From Apostichopus japonicus (lineage: Eukaryota > Echinodermata > Holothuroidea > Aspidochirotida > Stichopodidae): a stretch of DNA of 64,000 nt. Position 1 is the first letter of the stretch. Every line of letters starts with the position of its first letter. A model generated the notes under the pieces. That model saw only the letters and a list, made by a program, of their open reading frames with translations, was not told where the DNA came from and did not search any database. The position numbers were made by a program, and so were the translations under genes. Below are positions 42,501 to 57,500 of this stretch, piece by piece. The stretch spans positions 9,964,359-10,028,358 of the forward strand of contig NC_092578.1 of the NCBI RefSeq assembly GCF_037975245.1, given 5' to 3'.

Positions 42501-45500
42501 ATCCTGCGCTACAAACAGTTTAAGGAATTTACCTACAGATCACAAAAAATTGTGTTACATCCAATACTTTTGATATGAGATGCAATGGCCTTAAAGTCCA
42601 GACATTTTCAGCAGTATCAATAAATGTTCATGCAGTTGAATCACCACATTGACTTAACATATATATTGAGGGTAAATATCTGGTAGGCAATATAACAAAG
42701 AAGAATAGGTCTTGATACCTCAAGCTCCAGCAAGACTATAAATCAAACGATCAACATAATTTTAACTAACAACTTTGATGAAATACATTAAACATCATCT
42801 TCATGAAAACTACCTGACAATAAAATTTGCAATAAAATAAAAATGACTGACCAGCTGAAGTGGTGGCTTTCTCGGTGGTTTCTGAAGTTGTCTGGGTAGT
42901 GGTAATTGTCTTAACTAAAAGAGAAAGAAAAGCGAGAAAACAATCACAGCTTGGCTATTGAAGTATGGAATCCTGACCTGCTTTGCAGCATAGCTGAATA
43001 TTATTATGTCAGCCATAGGCATATGGATTTATTTTAAAGACACAGCCTGACAGATAATGACATCACATGATGTATAGAAGTCCTGTGCCAAACCAGGTTC
43101 TATTTTCCATGTGCAAGACAGTCGCAACCCCCATCTTTAATACGGAATCATATCAAGGAGAAGAAAGACCTCAAATGAGATCTCTTCCTGAAGGTAGAAT
43201 GCAGAAACTTACCACATGCTTCAATTACTGCTCCTTCTTCTAGCAGTTCCTTGACGGCAGTTGGATCGTCACTATTTTCCACCAACAGTACAAGATCTGT
43301 TACCTTTCCACTTGGCAGGTTGTCCGAAAGTAGGTCTCCATTCTGAAGACGGATGGGCTCTTGGCTAGTACTGTCTAGTACTAGTTGGTATTCAGAAGAA
43401 TCACTCTCCTTGAAGGCCAAGACAACACTGATACCATCTCCCAAGTCATCTGGCAATGTCACAGACATTATCACCTCACTGATGTCTTCAAGTACAAACA
43501 CATCAAAGGAATTTGGTTCAAGGCTGGTGTCAAGGTCTTCAAACAGCTCACTGGTGTCCTCCAAAGGTGTGAGGACAAAATCACCGATGCTCTCCTTGAT
43601 GTTTACCTTTATGCAGACTGTCAGAAGGAAAACAAGTAATGAGAACTGAGCACCATCATATAAAAATGAACAAACAAGTTTGTCCTAATTCAATATCAAT
43701 TCAATAAAATAGAAATATAATTTGATAAATATGATGCAACAGTGATATGTATTGCTTTGAATAGTCCCTAACACTCAAATTCTAAAATGGAAATTCTGTG
43801 ATACATGTCTTATCCACTGGACATACAAGAAACTAGACTGTTAGTAAATCCTAGTCATGTAAAGATTGATATTGCTAGTTGCCTTTTATGAGAAATAAGA
43901 TTTAAGGATATTACAACAGCACAGGTAACAATAAAAATTCATGAGTGGTAATAATAACACGCATCAATAAGATACTTGGAAATTGATTATTTGTTCATCA
44001 TATATATATATATGTCCTTAATTGGACAAGCAAAAAGCATACTGCTCAATTTAACTTACTTTCGGTAGTGGATGCAGGAGTAGTTGTTTCTTCTTCTTCT
44101 GTAGAAGTTTAAGGAAAAGTTCATTACAGACTAAGTCAACAAGAATTGTTTTGTGCACTGTAGTTACTGCTGTGATATTTAATAAAGCAAGAGAAAGTGA
44201 TAAACACACTAAATATACAAGAGCCCCAAACTTTTTAGTCCAGTTACTTGTTTAATGCACAGGTAGCCTTCGGTGTCAGTGGTCACCACAAAATTAAGTA
44301 ATGGACTGGATCTGACAAAATTAGAACTTACAATTCCAACATATTTAATGTTCCACTGACACTTACCTTCAGTAGTTGATCGAACTGTTGTTGTTTGTCC
44401 TTCTGTAGTTACTGCTGTGTAATATAATACATTTTCAGAGAGTACATATGATGAAGACAAGAAAACTATCCTATACACTACATATTTCAGCCTTAAACTC
44501 AAAGTGGAGTGTACAATGTTATTCATACTTAGGTAACCTAGAATATCAGTGATGTAAGATAATTACCACAAATCAAGTTATTGTAAGAAATGTAGCATCC
44601 AGAATTGACAGAGGCCCTTGTGGTATTATGTTTTTTCAACATTAATCCTGCGCTACAAACAGTTTAAGGAATTTACATACAGATCACAAAAAATTGTGTT
44701 ACATCCAATACTTTTGATATGAGATGCAATGGCCTTAAAGTCCAGACATTTTCAGCAGTATCAAGAAATGTTCATGCAGTTGAACCACCACATTGACTTA
44801 ACATATATATTGAGGGTAAATATCTGGTAGGCAATATAACAAAGAAGAATAGGTCTTGATACCTCAAGCTCCAGCAAGACTATAAATCAAATGATCAACA
44901 TAATTTTAACTAACAACTTTGATGAAATACATAAAACATCATCTTCATGAAAACTACCTGACAATAAAATTTGCAATAAAATAAAAATGACTGACCAGCT
45001 GAAGTGGTGGCTTTCTCGGTGGTTTCTGAAGTTGTCTGGGTAGTGGTAATTGTCTTAACTAAAAGAGAAAGAAAAGCGAGAAAACAATCACAGCTTGGCT
45101 ATTGAAGTATGGAATCCTGACATGCTTTGCAGCATAGCTGAATATTATTATGTCAGCCATAGGCATATGGATTTATTTTAAAGACACAGCCTGACAGATA
45201 ATGACATCACATGATGTATAGAAGTCCTGTGCCAAACCAGGTTCTATTTTCCATGTACAAGACAGTCGCAACCCCCATCTTTAATACGGAATCATATCAA
45301 GGAGAAGAATGACCTCAAATGAGATCTCTTCCTGAAGGTAGAATGCAGAAACTTACCACATGCTTCAATTACTGCTCCTTCTTCTAGCAGTTCCTTGACG
45401 GCAGTTGGATCGTCACTATTTTCCACCAACAGTACAAGATCTGTTACCTTTCCACTTGGCAGGTTGTCCGAAAGTAGGTCTCCATTCTGAAGACGGATGG

Positions 45501-48500
45501 GCTCCTGGCTAGTACTGTCTAGTACTAGTTGGTATTCAGAAGAATCACTCTCCTTGAAGGCCAAGACAACACTGATACCATCTCCCAAGTCATCTGGCAA
45601 TGTCACAGACATTATCACCTCACTGATGTCTTCAAGTACAAACACATCAAAGGAATTTGGTTCAAGGCTGGTGTCAAGGTCTTCAAACAGCTCACTGGTG
45701 TCCTCCAAAGGTGTGAGGACAAAATCACCGATGCTCTCTTTGATGTTTACCTTTACGCAGACTGTCAGAAGGAAAACAAGTAATGAGAACTGAGCACCAT
45801 CATATAAAAATGAACAAACAAGTTTGTCCTAATTCAATATCAATTCAATAAAATAGAAATATAATTTGATAAAAATGATGCAACAGTGATATGTTTTGCT
45901 TTGAATAGTCCCTAACACTCAAATTCTAAAATGGAAATTCTGTGATACATGTCTTATCCACTGCACATACAAGAAACTAGACTTTTAGTAAATATGTAAA
46001 TCCTAGTCATGTAAAGATTGATATTGCTAGTTGCCTTTTATGAGAAATAAGATTTAAGGATATTACAACAGCACAGGTAACAATAACAATTCATGAGTGA
46101 TAATAATAACACGCATCAATAAGATACTTGGAAATTGATTATTTGTTCATCATATATTTAATATATATCGTTATTTGGACAAGCAAAAAGCTTACTGCTC
46201 AATTTAACTTACTTTCGGTAGTGGATGCAGGAGTAGTTGTTTCTTCTTCTTCTGTAGAAGTTTAAGGAAAAGATCATTTCAGACTAAGTCAACAAGAATT
46301 GTTTTGTGCACTGTAGTTACTGCTGTGATATTTAATAACGCAAGAGAAAGTGATAAACACACTAAATATACAAGAGCCCCAAATTTTAGTCCAGTTACTT
46401 GTTTAATGCACAGGTAGCCTTCGGTGTCAGTGGTCACCACAAAATTAAGTAATGGACTGGATCTGACAAAATTAGAACTTACAATTCCAACATATTTAAT
46501 GTTCCACTAACACTTACCTTCAGTAGTTGATCGAACTGTTGTTGTTTGTCCTTCTGTAGTTACTGCTGTGTAATATAATACATTTTCAGAGAGTACATAT
46601 GATGAAGACAAGAAAACTATCCTATACACTACATATTTCAGCCTTAAACTCAAAGTGGAGTGTACAATGTTATTCATACTTAGGTAACCTAGAATATCAG
46701 TGATGTAAGATAATTACCACAAATCAAGTTATTGTAAGAAATGTAGCATCCAGAATTGACAGAGGCCCTTGTGGTATTATGTTTTTTCAACATTAATCCT
46801 GCGCTACAAACAGTTTAAGGAATTTACATACAGATCACAAAAAATTGTGTTACATCCAATACTTTTGATATGAGATGCAATGGCCTTAAAGTCCAGACAT
46901 TTTCAGCAGTATCAAGAAATGTTCATGCAGTTGAACCACCACATTGACTTAACATATATATATTGAGGGTAAATATCTGGTAGGCAATATAACAAAGAAG
47001 AATAGGTCTTGATACCTCAAGCTCCAGCAAGACTATAAATCAAATGATCAACATAATTTTAACTAACAACTTTGATGAAATACATAAAACATCATCTTCA
47101 TGAAAACTACCTGACAATAAAATTTGCAATAAAATAAAAATGACTGACCAGCTGAAGTGGTGGCTTTCTCGGTGGTTTCTGAAGTTGTCTGGGTAGTGGT
47201 AATTGTCTTAACTAAAAGAGAAAGAAAAGCGAGAAAACAATCACAGCTTGGCTATTGAAGTATGGAATCCTGACATGCTTTGCAGCATAGCTGAATATAA
47301 TTATGTCAGCCATAGGCATATGGATTTATTTTAAAGACACAGCCTGACAGATAATGACATAACATGATGTATAGAAGTCCTGTGCCAAACCAGGTTCTAT
47401 TTTCCATGTGCAAGACAGTCGCAACCCCCATCTTTAATACGGAATCATATCAAGGAGAAGAATGACCTCAAATGAGATCTCTTCCTGAAGGTAGAATGCA
47501 GAAACTTACCACATGCTTCAATTACTGCTCCTTCTTCTAGCAGTTCCTTGACGGCAGTTGGATCGTCACTATTTTCCACCAACAGTACAAGATCTGTTAC
47601 CTTTCCACTTGGCAGGTTGTCCGAAAGTAGGTCTCCATTCTGAAGACGGATGGGCTCCTGGCTAGTACTGTCTAGTACTAGTTGGTATTCAGAAGAATCA
47701 CTCTCCTTGAAGGCCAAGACAACACTGATACCATCTTCTAAGTCATCCGGCAACTCCACCGACATGATTCTTTCATTGATGTCTTCAAGCACAAACACAT
47801 CAAAGGAAGTTGCCTGGAGACTGGTGTCAAGGTCTTCAAACAGCGCAGCGGTGTCATCCAGTGGTTTGAGGGCAAAGTCATCAATGCTTTCTCTGATGTT
47901 TGCTGTTACACATACTGTAAGAAACAAAAAAAACCAGAGATGAGAATTCAGTTATATCATGTAAAGATTTAAGACTAAAGATTGACTGATTTGTGGTCTC
48001 CAGATGCTCAAGTGTAAGACATGTGGTTGCTCATAATAGTTTGTAACATTGTCCAAAATAGACAATGGAATTCTCTCAGATGTATCACATGTACTGTCAT
48101 AACAACGGACTAGCTAGAAGACCAGTACTGTACACTATCCGTTAGTATGCCAATCTTAGTCACTGAACTGTTGCTGTTTGTCCATTTGTAGTTACTGCTG
48201 TGACATATGATAAAGACAGAAAAAGTAACACACACACTAAATATTGCAGCCTTAAACTGAAAGTGTAGTGTACAATGTTCTTCACAAACAGCTTAACTGG
48301 TAGATCATTGATGCAAGATATTTATGACAAATCAAGTAATTGCAAGAAATGCAGCATAAAGAATCAACACAACCCCTTGTGGTATTATGCTATTGCATGC
48401 TATTGCAATGCTAGCCCTGTGCTATAGACAGTTTATGGAATGTTCCAACGTGTACTTGACATGAAAGTGCATCCTATCCAAACACCATTGACACAAGAAA

Positions 48501-51500
48501 CAACAACCTGAAAATCTAGGTTATTTTCAGCAGTATCAAGAAATATTCTTGTAGTAGAACCACAACATTGTTTGGACACATATACTGTAATAAAGATATG
48601 GAAAAATGAAGAATTTGTATCCACGAATATATGACTGGATCAGAGTTCTCTGAAAAACCTACCTTCAGTAGTTGACTGAGCTGTAGTTGTGCCTTCTCCT
48701 TCAGTAGTCACTGTTGTGATATTTAATAAAGAATAGAGCAACTAAAGTAACCACCAAACATACTGAATTAAGTCTCAAATTTAAATTCCAGTGACTAGTG
48801 TCATGCACAGCCCTCAATGCCGTGGTCAGCACAAAAGCTAGTAATTGAATGATGATGACAAATTTAAAACTCGATCATACTTGAACATATTTAATTTTCC
48901 ACTAACACTTACCTTCAGTAGTTGACGGAACTGTTGTTGTATCCTTTCCTTCGGTAGTTACTTCTGCGATATTGAAGAAGACATGAAAACTAACGTACAC
49001 ACCAAATATTAAACCCAAAGTGGAGCAGTGTTTTCATGTACAACCTACCTCGTTCTATACTGAGAATGAACTTAAAACTAGATGACATTATGACAAGTTG
49101 ACTAAGCACAGAGAGAAAAAAATATTAAATCAGAATCATCATTGCCAAACTTGTGACAAACCCATTCTCTGGAATCTACCAAAGTTACAAGTAACACACT
49201 CCACACGGGGAACAAACTACTGTATCTACTGAACAAACTACTGTATCTGGAAAGCAATGAGGATGGAACGATATTTGCACTTATTGGCATGAATTGGAAC
49301 ATTTTTCTACATGTTGTGTATTCCGACCAATTTTGCATAGGTACTTCCTGATAAAGATGTCAAGAATTAACTATTAGTTCAGAATTTTCCTGATGGTTAA
49401 ATCTCTTGCATGACCCATAATACAATCACTGCGACAAACTGCTTTGATGAAATAAATAAAACGTCATCTTCACGAATGCTACCGGCATAAAACTTGACCT
49501 TCACATAAAAATAACTTACCAGCTGTAGTGGTGGCTTTCTCTGTGGTTTCTGAAGTTGTCTGGGTGGTGGTAATTAATTCAACTAAAGCAAAGGCAAAAA
49601 ACACAATAGAAACATGTCTTAGTAATATTAGTATAGAATCCTCACATGCTTTGCAGTTATAGCTGAATATGATCTGTCAGCCACAGGCAAAAAAATGTTA
49701 AGGGACTTCGACATAATATGTAATAGAAGTCCTGTGCTGAACCAGGTTCTACTTTCTCTGTGCAAGACATCCCCCACCACACCATCCCCTTCCCCAAAAA
49801 TGCAGAAACTTACCACATGCTTCAATTACTGCTCCTTCTTCTAGCAGTTCCTTGACGGCAGTTGGATCGTCACTATTTTTAGTACTATCATTACTATTTA
49901 GTACTATACTATGTTCCAACGTGTACTTGATGATGAAAGTGTATACTATCCAAACACCATTGATACAAGAAACAACAACCCAAAAATCTAGGTTATTTTC
50001 AGCAGTATCAAGAAATATTCTTGTAGTAGAACCACAACATTGTTTGGACATATATAATGAAGGTAAAAATATGGAAAAATCAAGACCTTGTAGGCAAGAA
50101 TATATGACTGAAAAACCTACCTTCAGTAGTTGATTGGGCGGTAGTTGTGTCTTCTCCTTCAGTAGTCACTGTTGTGATATTTAACAAAGATAGAGCAAGT
50201 ATTAAGTAACCACCAAACATACTGAATTAAGTATCAAATTTAAATTCCAGTGACTACTGTCATGCATAGCCCACGATGCCGTGGTCAGCACAAAAGTTAG
50301 TAATTGAAAGATGATGACAAATTCAAAACTCCATCATAATTGAACATATTTAATTTTCCACTAACACTTACCTTCAGTAGTTGACGGAACTGTTGTTGTA
50401 TCCTTTCCTTCGGTAGTTACTTCTGCGATATTGAAGAAGACATGAAAACTAACGTACACACCAAATATTAAACCCAAAGTGGAGCAGTGTTTTCATGTAC
50501 AACCTACCTCGTTCTATACTGAGAATGAACTTAAAACTAGATGACATTATGACAAGTTGACTAAGCACAGAGTGTAAAATATACAATAACAGAATCATCA
50601 TTGCCAAACTTGTGACAAACCCATTCTCTGGAATCTACCAAAGTTACAAGTAACACACTCCACACGGGGAACAAACTACTGTATCTACTGAACAAACTAC
50701 TGTATCTGGAAAGCAATGAGGATGGAACGATATTTGCACTTATTGGCATGAATTGGAACATTTTTCTACATGTTGTGTATTCCGACCAATTTTGCATAGG
50801 TACTTCCTGATAAAGATGTCAAGAATTAACTATTAGTTCAGAATTTTCCTGATGGTTAAATCTCTTGCATGACCCATAATACAATCACTGCGACAAACTG
50901 CTTTGATGAAATAAATAAAACGTCATCTTCACGAATGCTACCGGCATAAAACTTGACCTTCACATAAAAATAACTTACCAGCTGTAGTGGTGGCTTTCTC
51001 TGTGGTTTCTGAAGTTGTCTGGGTGGTGGTAATTAATTCAACTAAAGCAAAGGCAAAAAACACAATAGAAACATGTCTTAGTAATATTAGTATAGAATCC
51101 TCACATGCTTTGCAGTTATAGCTGAATATGATCTGTCAGCCACAGGCAAAAAAATGTTAAGGGACTTCGACATAATATGTAATAGAAGTCCTGTGCTGAA
51201 CCAGGTTCTACTTTCTCTGTGCAAGACATCCCCCACCACACCATCCCCTTCCCCAAAAATGCAGAAACTTACCACATGCTTCAATTACTGCTCCTTCTTC
51301 TAGCAGTTCCTTGACGGCAGTTGGATCGTCACTATTTTCCACCAACAGTACAAGATCTGTTACCTTTCCACTTGGCAGGTTGTCCGAAAGTAGGTCTCCA
51401 TTCTGAAGACGGATGGGCTCCTGGCTAGTACTGTCTAGTACTAGTTGGTATTCAGAAGAATCACTCTCCTTGAAGGCCAAGACAACACTGATACCATCTT

Positions 51501-54500
51501 CTAAGTCATCCGGCAACTCCACCGACATGATTCTTTCATTGATGTCTTCAAGCACAAACACATCAAAGGAAGTTGCCTGGAGATTGGTGTCAAGGTCTTC
51601 AAACAGCGCAGCGGTGTCATCCAAAGGTTTGAGGGCAAAGTCATCAATGCTTTCTCTGATTACACACACTGTAAGAAACGAAAAACCAAGAGATGAGAAA
51701 TTAGTACTATCATTACTATTTAGTACTATACTATGTTCCAACGTGTACTTGATGATGAAAGTGTATACTATCCAAACACCATTGATACAAGAAACAACAA
51801 CCCAAAAATCTAGGTTATTTTCAGCAGTATCAAGAAATATTCTTGTAGTAGAACCACAACATTGTTTGGACATATATAATGAAGGTAAAAATATGGAAAA
51901 ATCAAGACCTTGTAGGCAAGAATATATGACTGAAAAACCTACCTTCAGTAGTTGATTGGGCGGTAGTTGTGTCTTCTCCTTCAGTAGTCACTGTTGTGAT
52001 ATTTAACAAAGATAGAGCAAGTAAAGTAACCACCAAACATACTGAATTAAGTATCAAAGTTAAATTCCAGTGACTACTGTCATGCATAGCCCACGATGCC
52101 GTGGTCAGCACAAAAGTTAGTAATTGAAAGATGATGACAAATTTAAAACTCCATCATAATTGAACATATTTAATTTTCCACTAACACTTACCTTCAGTAG
52201 TTGACGGAACTGTTGTTGTATCCTTTCCTTCGGTAGTTACTTCTGCGATATTGAAGAAGACATGAAAACTAACGTACACACCAAATATTAAACCCAAAGT
52301 GGAGCAGTGTTTTCATGTACAACCTACCTCGTTCTATACTGAGAATGAACTTAAAACTAGATGACATGACAAGTTGACTAAGCACAGAGAGTAAAAAATA
52401 TTAAATCAGAATCATCATTGCCAAACTTGTGACAAACCCATTCTCTGGAATCTACCAAAGTTACAAGTAACACACTCCACACGGGGAACAAATTCTGTAT
52501 CTACTGAACAAACTACTGTATCTGGAAAGCAATGAGGATGGAACGATATTCGCACTTATTGGCATGAATTGGAACATTTTTCTACATGTTGTGTATTCCG
52601 ACCAATTTTGCATAGGAACTTCTAGATGAAGATGTCAAGAAGTAACTATTAGTTCAGAATTTTCCTGATGGTTAAATCTCTTGCATGACCCATAATACAA
52701 TCACTGCGACAAACTGCTTTGATGAAATAAATAAAACGTCATCTTCACGAATGCTACCGGCATAAAACTTAACCTTCACATAAAAATTACTTACCAGCTG
52801 TAGTGGTGGCTTTCTCTGTGGTTTCTGAAGTTGTCTGGGTGGTGGTAATTGATGCAACTAAAGCAAAGGGAAAACACAATAGAAACATGTCTTAGTAATA
52901 TTAGTATAGAATCCTCACATGCTTGTCAGTTATAGCTGAATATGATCTGTCAGCCACAGGCAAAAAATGTATATGGACTTCGACATAATATGTAATACAA
53001 GTCCTGTGCTGAACCAGGTTCTACTTTCTCTGTGCAAGACATCCCCCACAACACCATCCCCTTCCCCAAAAATCATATCAACTAGAAGAATGACCACAAA
53101 TGAGATATGTTCCTGTAGATAGAATCCAGAAACTTACCACATGCTTCAATTACTGCTCCTTCTTCTAGCAGTTCCTTGACGGCAGTTGGATCGTCACTAT
53201 TTTCCACCAACAGTACAAGATCTGTTACCTTTCCACTTGGCAGGTTGTCCGAAAGTAGGTCTCCTTTCTGAAGACGGATGGGCTCCTGGCTAGTACTGTC
53301 TACTAGTAGTTGGTATTCAGAAGAATCACTCTCCTTGAAGGCCAAGACAACACTGATACCATCTTCTAAGTCATCTGGCAACTCCACCGACATGATTCTT
53401 TCATTGATGTCTTCAAGCACAAACACATCAAAGGAAGTTGCCTGGAGATTGGTGTCAAGGTCTTCAAACAGTGCAGCGGTGTCATCCAAAGGTTTGAGGG
53501 CAAAGTCATCAATGCTTTCTCTGATTACACACACTGTAAGAAACGAAAAACCAAGAGATGAGAAATTAGTACTATCAGTGCTATTTAGTACTATACTATG
53601 TTCCAACGTGTACTTGATGATGAAAGTGTATACTATCCAAACACCATTGATACAAGAAACAAGAACCCAAAAATCTAGGTTATTTTCAGCAGTATCAAGA
53701 AATATTCTTGTAGTAGAACCACAACATTGTTTGGACATATATAATGAAGGTAAAAATATGGAAAAATCAAGACCTTGTAGGCAAGAATATATGACTGAAA
53801 AACCTACCTTCAGTAGTTGATTGGGCTGTAGTTGTGTCTTCTCCTTCAGTAGTCACTGTTGTGATATTTAACAAAGATAGAGCAAGTATTAAGTAACCAC
53901 CAAACATACTGAATTAAGTATCAAATTTAAATTCCAGTGACTACTGTCATGCATAGCCCACGATGCCGTGGTCAGCACAAAAGTTAGTAATTGAAAGATG
54001 ATGACAAATTCAAAACTCCATCATAATTGAACATATTTAATTTTCCACTAACACTTACCTTCAGTAGTTGACGGAACTGTTGTTGTATCCTTTCCTTCGG
54101 TAGTTACTTCTGCGATATTGAAGAAGACATGAAAACTAACGTACACACCAAATATTAAACCCAAAGTGGAGCAGTGTTTTCATGTACAACCTACCTCGTT
54201 CTATACTGAGAATGAACTTAAAACTAGATGACATTATGACAAGTTGACTAAGCACAGAGTGTAAAATATACAATAACAGAATCATCATTGCCAAACTTGT
54301 GACAAACCCATTCTCTGGAATCTACCAAAGTTACAAGTAACACACTCCACACGGGGAACAAACTACTGTATCTACTGAACAAACTACTGTATCTGGAAAG
54401 CAATGAGGATGGAACGATATTTGCACTTATTGGCATGAATTGGAACATTTTTCTACATGTTGTGTATTCCGACCAATTTTGCATAGGTACTTCCTGATAA

Positions 54501-57500
54501 AGATGTCAAGAATTAACTATTAGTTCAGAATTTTCCTGATGGTTAAATCTCTTGCATGACCCATAATACAATCACTGCGACAAACTGCTTTGATGAAATA
54601 AATAAAACGTCATCTTCACGAATGCTACCGGCATAAAACTTAACCTCCACATAAAAATTACTTACCAGCTGTAGTGGTGGCTTTCTCTGTGGTTTCTGAA
54701 GTTGTCTGGGTGGTGGTAATTGATTCAACTAAAGCAAAGGGAAAACACAATAGAAACATGTCTTAGTAATATTAGTATAGAATCCTCACATGCTTTGCAG
54801 TTATAGCTGAATATGATCTGTCAGCCACAGGCAAATAAAAGTTTAGGGACTTCGACATAATATGTAATAGAAGTCCTGTGCTGAACCAGGTTCTACTTTC
54901 TCTATGCAAGACATCCCCCACCACACCATCCCCTTCCCCAAAAATGCAGAAACTTACCACATGCTTCAATTACTGCTCCTTCTTCTAGCAGTTCCTTGAC
55001 GGCAGTTGGATCGTCACTATTTTCCACCAACAGTACAAGATCTGTTACCTTTCCACTTGGCAGGTTGTCCGAAAGTAGGTCTCCATTCTGAAGACGGATG
55101 GGCTCCTGGCTAGTACTGTCTAGTACTAGTTGGTATTCAGAAGAATCACTCTCCTTGAAGGCCAAGACAACACTGATACCATCTTCTAAGTCATCCGGCA
55201 ACTCCACCGACATGATTCTTTCATTGATGTCTTCAAGCACAAACACATCAAAGGAAGTTGCCTGGAGACTGGTGTCAAGGTCTTCAAACAGCGCAGCGGT
55301 GTCATCCAGTGGTTTGAGGGCAAAGTCATCAATGCTTTCTCTGATGTTTGCTGTTACACATACTGTAAGAAACAAAAAAAACCAGAGATGAGAATTCAGT
55401 TATATCATGTAAAGATTTAAGACTAAAGATTGACTGATTTGTGGTCTCCAGATGCTCAAGTGTAAGACATGTGGTTGCTCATAATAGTTTGTAACATTGT
55501 CCAAAATAGACAATGGAATTCTCTCAGATGTATCACATGTACTGTCATAACAACGGACTAGCTAGAAGACCAGTACTGTACACTATCCGTTAGTATGCCA
55601 ATCTTAGTCACTGAACTGTTGCTGTTTGTCCATTTGTAGTTACTGCTGTGACATATGATAAAGACAGAAAAAGTAACACACACACTAAATATTGCAGCCT
55701 TAAACTGAAAGTGGAGTGTACAATGTTCTTCACAAACAGCTTAACTGGTAGATCATTGATGCAAGATATTTATGACAAATCAAGTAATTGCAAGAAATGC
55801 AGCATAAAGAATCAACACAACCCCTTGTGGTATTATGCTATTGCATGCTATTGCAATGCTAGCCCTGTGCTATAGACAGTTTATGGAATGTTCCAACGTG
55901 TACTTGACATGAAAGTGCATCCTATCCAAACACCATTGACACAAGAAACAACAACCTGAAAATCTAGGTTATTTTCAGCAGTATCAAGAAATATTCTTGT
56001 AGTAGAACCACAACATTGTTTGGACACATATACTGTAATAAAGATATGGAAAAATGAAGAATTTGTATCCACGAATATATGACTGGATCAGAGTTCTCTG
56101 AAAAACCTACCTTCAGTAGTTGACTGAGCTGTAGTTGTGCCTTCTCCTTCAGTAGTCACTGTTGTGATATTTAATAAAGAATAGAGCAACTAAAGTAACC
56201 ACCAAACATACTGAATTAAGTCTCAAATTTAAATTCCAGTGACTAGTGTCATGCATAGCCCTCAATGCCGTGGTCAGCACAAAAGCTAGTAATTGAATGA
56301 TGATGACAAATTTAAAACTCGATCATACTTGAACATATTTAATTTTCCACTAACACTTACCTTCAGTAGTTGACGGAACTGTTGTTGTATCCTTTCCTTC
56401 GGTAGTTACTTCTGCGATATTGAAGAAGACATGAAAACTAACGTACACACCAAATATTAAACCCAAAGTGGAGCAGTGTTTTCATGTACAACCTACCTCG
56501 TTCTATACTGAGAATGAACTTAAAACTAGATGACATTATGACAAGTTGACTAAGCACAGAGAGTAAAAAATATTAAATCAGAATCATCATTGCCAAACTT
56601 GTGACAAACCCATTCTCTGGAATCTACCAAAGTTACAAGTAACACACTCCACACGGGGAACAAACTACTGTATCTACTGAACAAACTACTGTATCTGGAA
56701 AGCAATGAGGATGGAACGATATTCGCACTTATTGGCATGAATTGGAACATTTTTCTACATGTTGTGTATTCCGACCAATTTTGCATAGGAACTTCCTGAT
56801 AAAGATGTCAAGAAGTATCTATTAGTTCAGAATTTTCCTGATGGTTAAATCTCTTGCATGACCCAAAATACAATCACTGCGACAAACTGCTTTGATGAAA
56901 TAAATAAAACGTCATCTTCACGAATGCTACCGGCATAAAACTTGACCTTCACATAAAAATTACTTACCAGCTGTAGTGGTGGCTTTCTCTGTGGTTTCTG
57001 AAGTTGTCTGGGTGGTGGTAATTGATTCAACTAAAGCAAAGGGAAAACACAATAGAAACATGTCTTAGTAATATTAGTATAGAATCCTCACATGCTTTGC
57101 AGTTATAGCTGAATATGATCTGTCAGCCACAGGCACAAAATGTATATGGACTTCGACATAATATGTAATACAAGTCCTGTGCTGAACCAGGTTCTACTTT
57201 CTCTGTGCAAGACATCCCCCACCACACCATCCCCTTCCCCAAAAATGCAGAAACTTACCACATGCTTCAATTACTGCTCCTTCTTCTAGCAGTTCCTTGA
57301 CGGCAGTTGGATCGTCACTATTTTCCACCAACAGTACAAGATCTGTTACCTTTCCACTTGGCAGGTTGTCCGAAAGTAGGTCTCCCTTCTGAAGACTGAT
57401 GGGCTCCCGGCTAGTACTGTCTAGTACTAGTTGGTATTCAGAAGAATCACTCTCCTTGAAGGCCAAGACAACACTGATACCATCTTCTAAGTCATCTGGC

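Larger units (their letters stand above)
38957..45356 (-). repeat. Run of near-identical 2.1-kb short units
   Basis: D11, D12 and D13 lie at exact 2128-bp steps, and D14 follows 2144 bp later. The first two units are almost identical, including introns. All share a loss of ATGTAAAT-type bases near 39592, 41720 and 43846 compared with other units. Confidence 0.85.

Noticed and set aside
49049-49059. 11-base interval between TTCTCAG and GTAGGT, conserved in section B units
   Set aside because: It is not a multiple of three and contains TAG in phase 1. It would break the frame.
51208-51873. 221-codon minus-strand frame covering D17 and the intron upstream (also at 53082, 57194, 59016 and 60838)
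   Set aside because: The intron part has a good acceptor inside it, lacks conserved protein character, and is open only because the 0.2-kb intron happens to lack stops.
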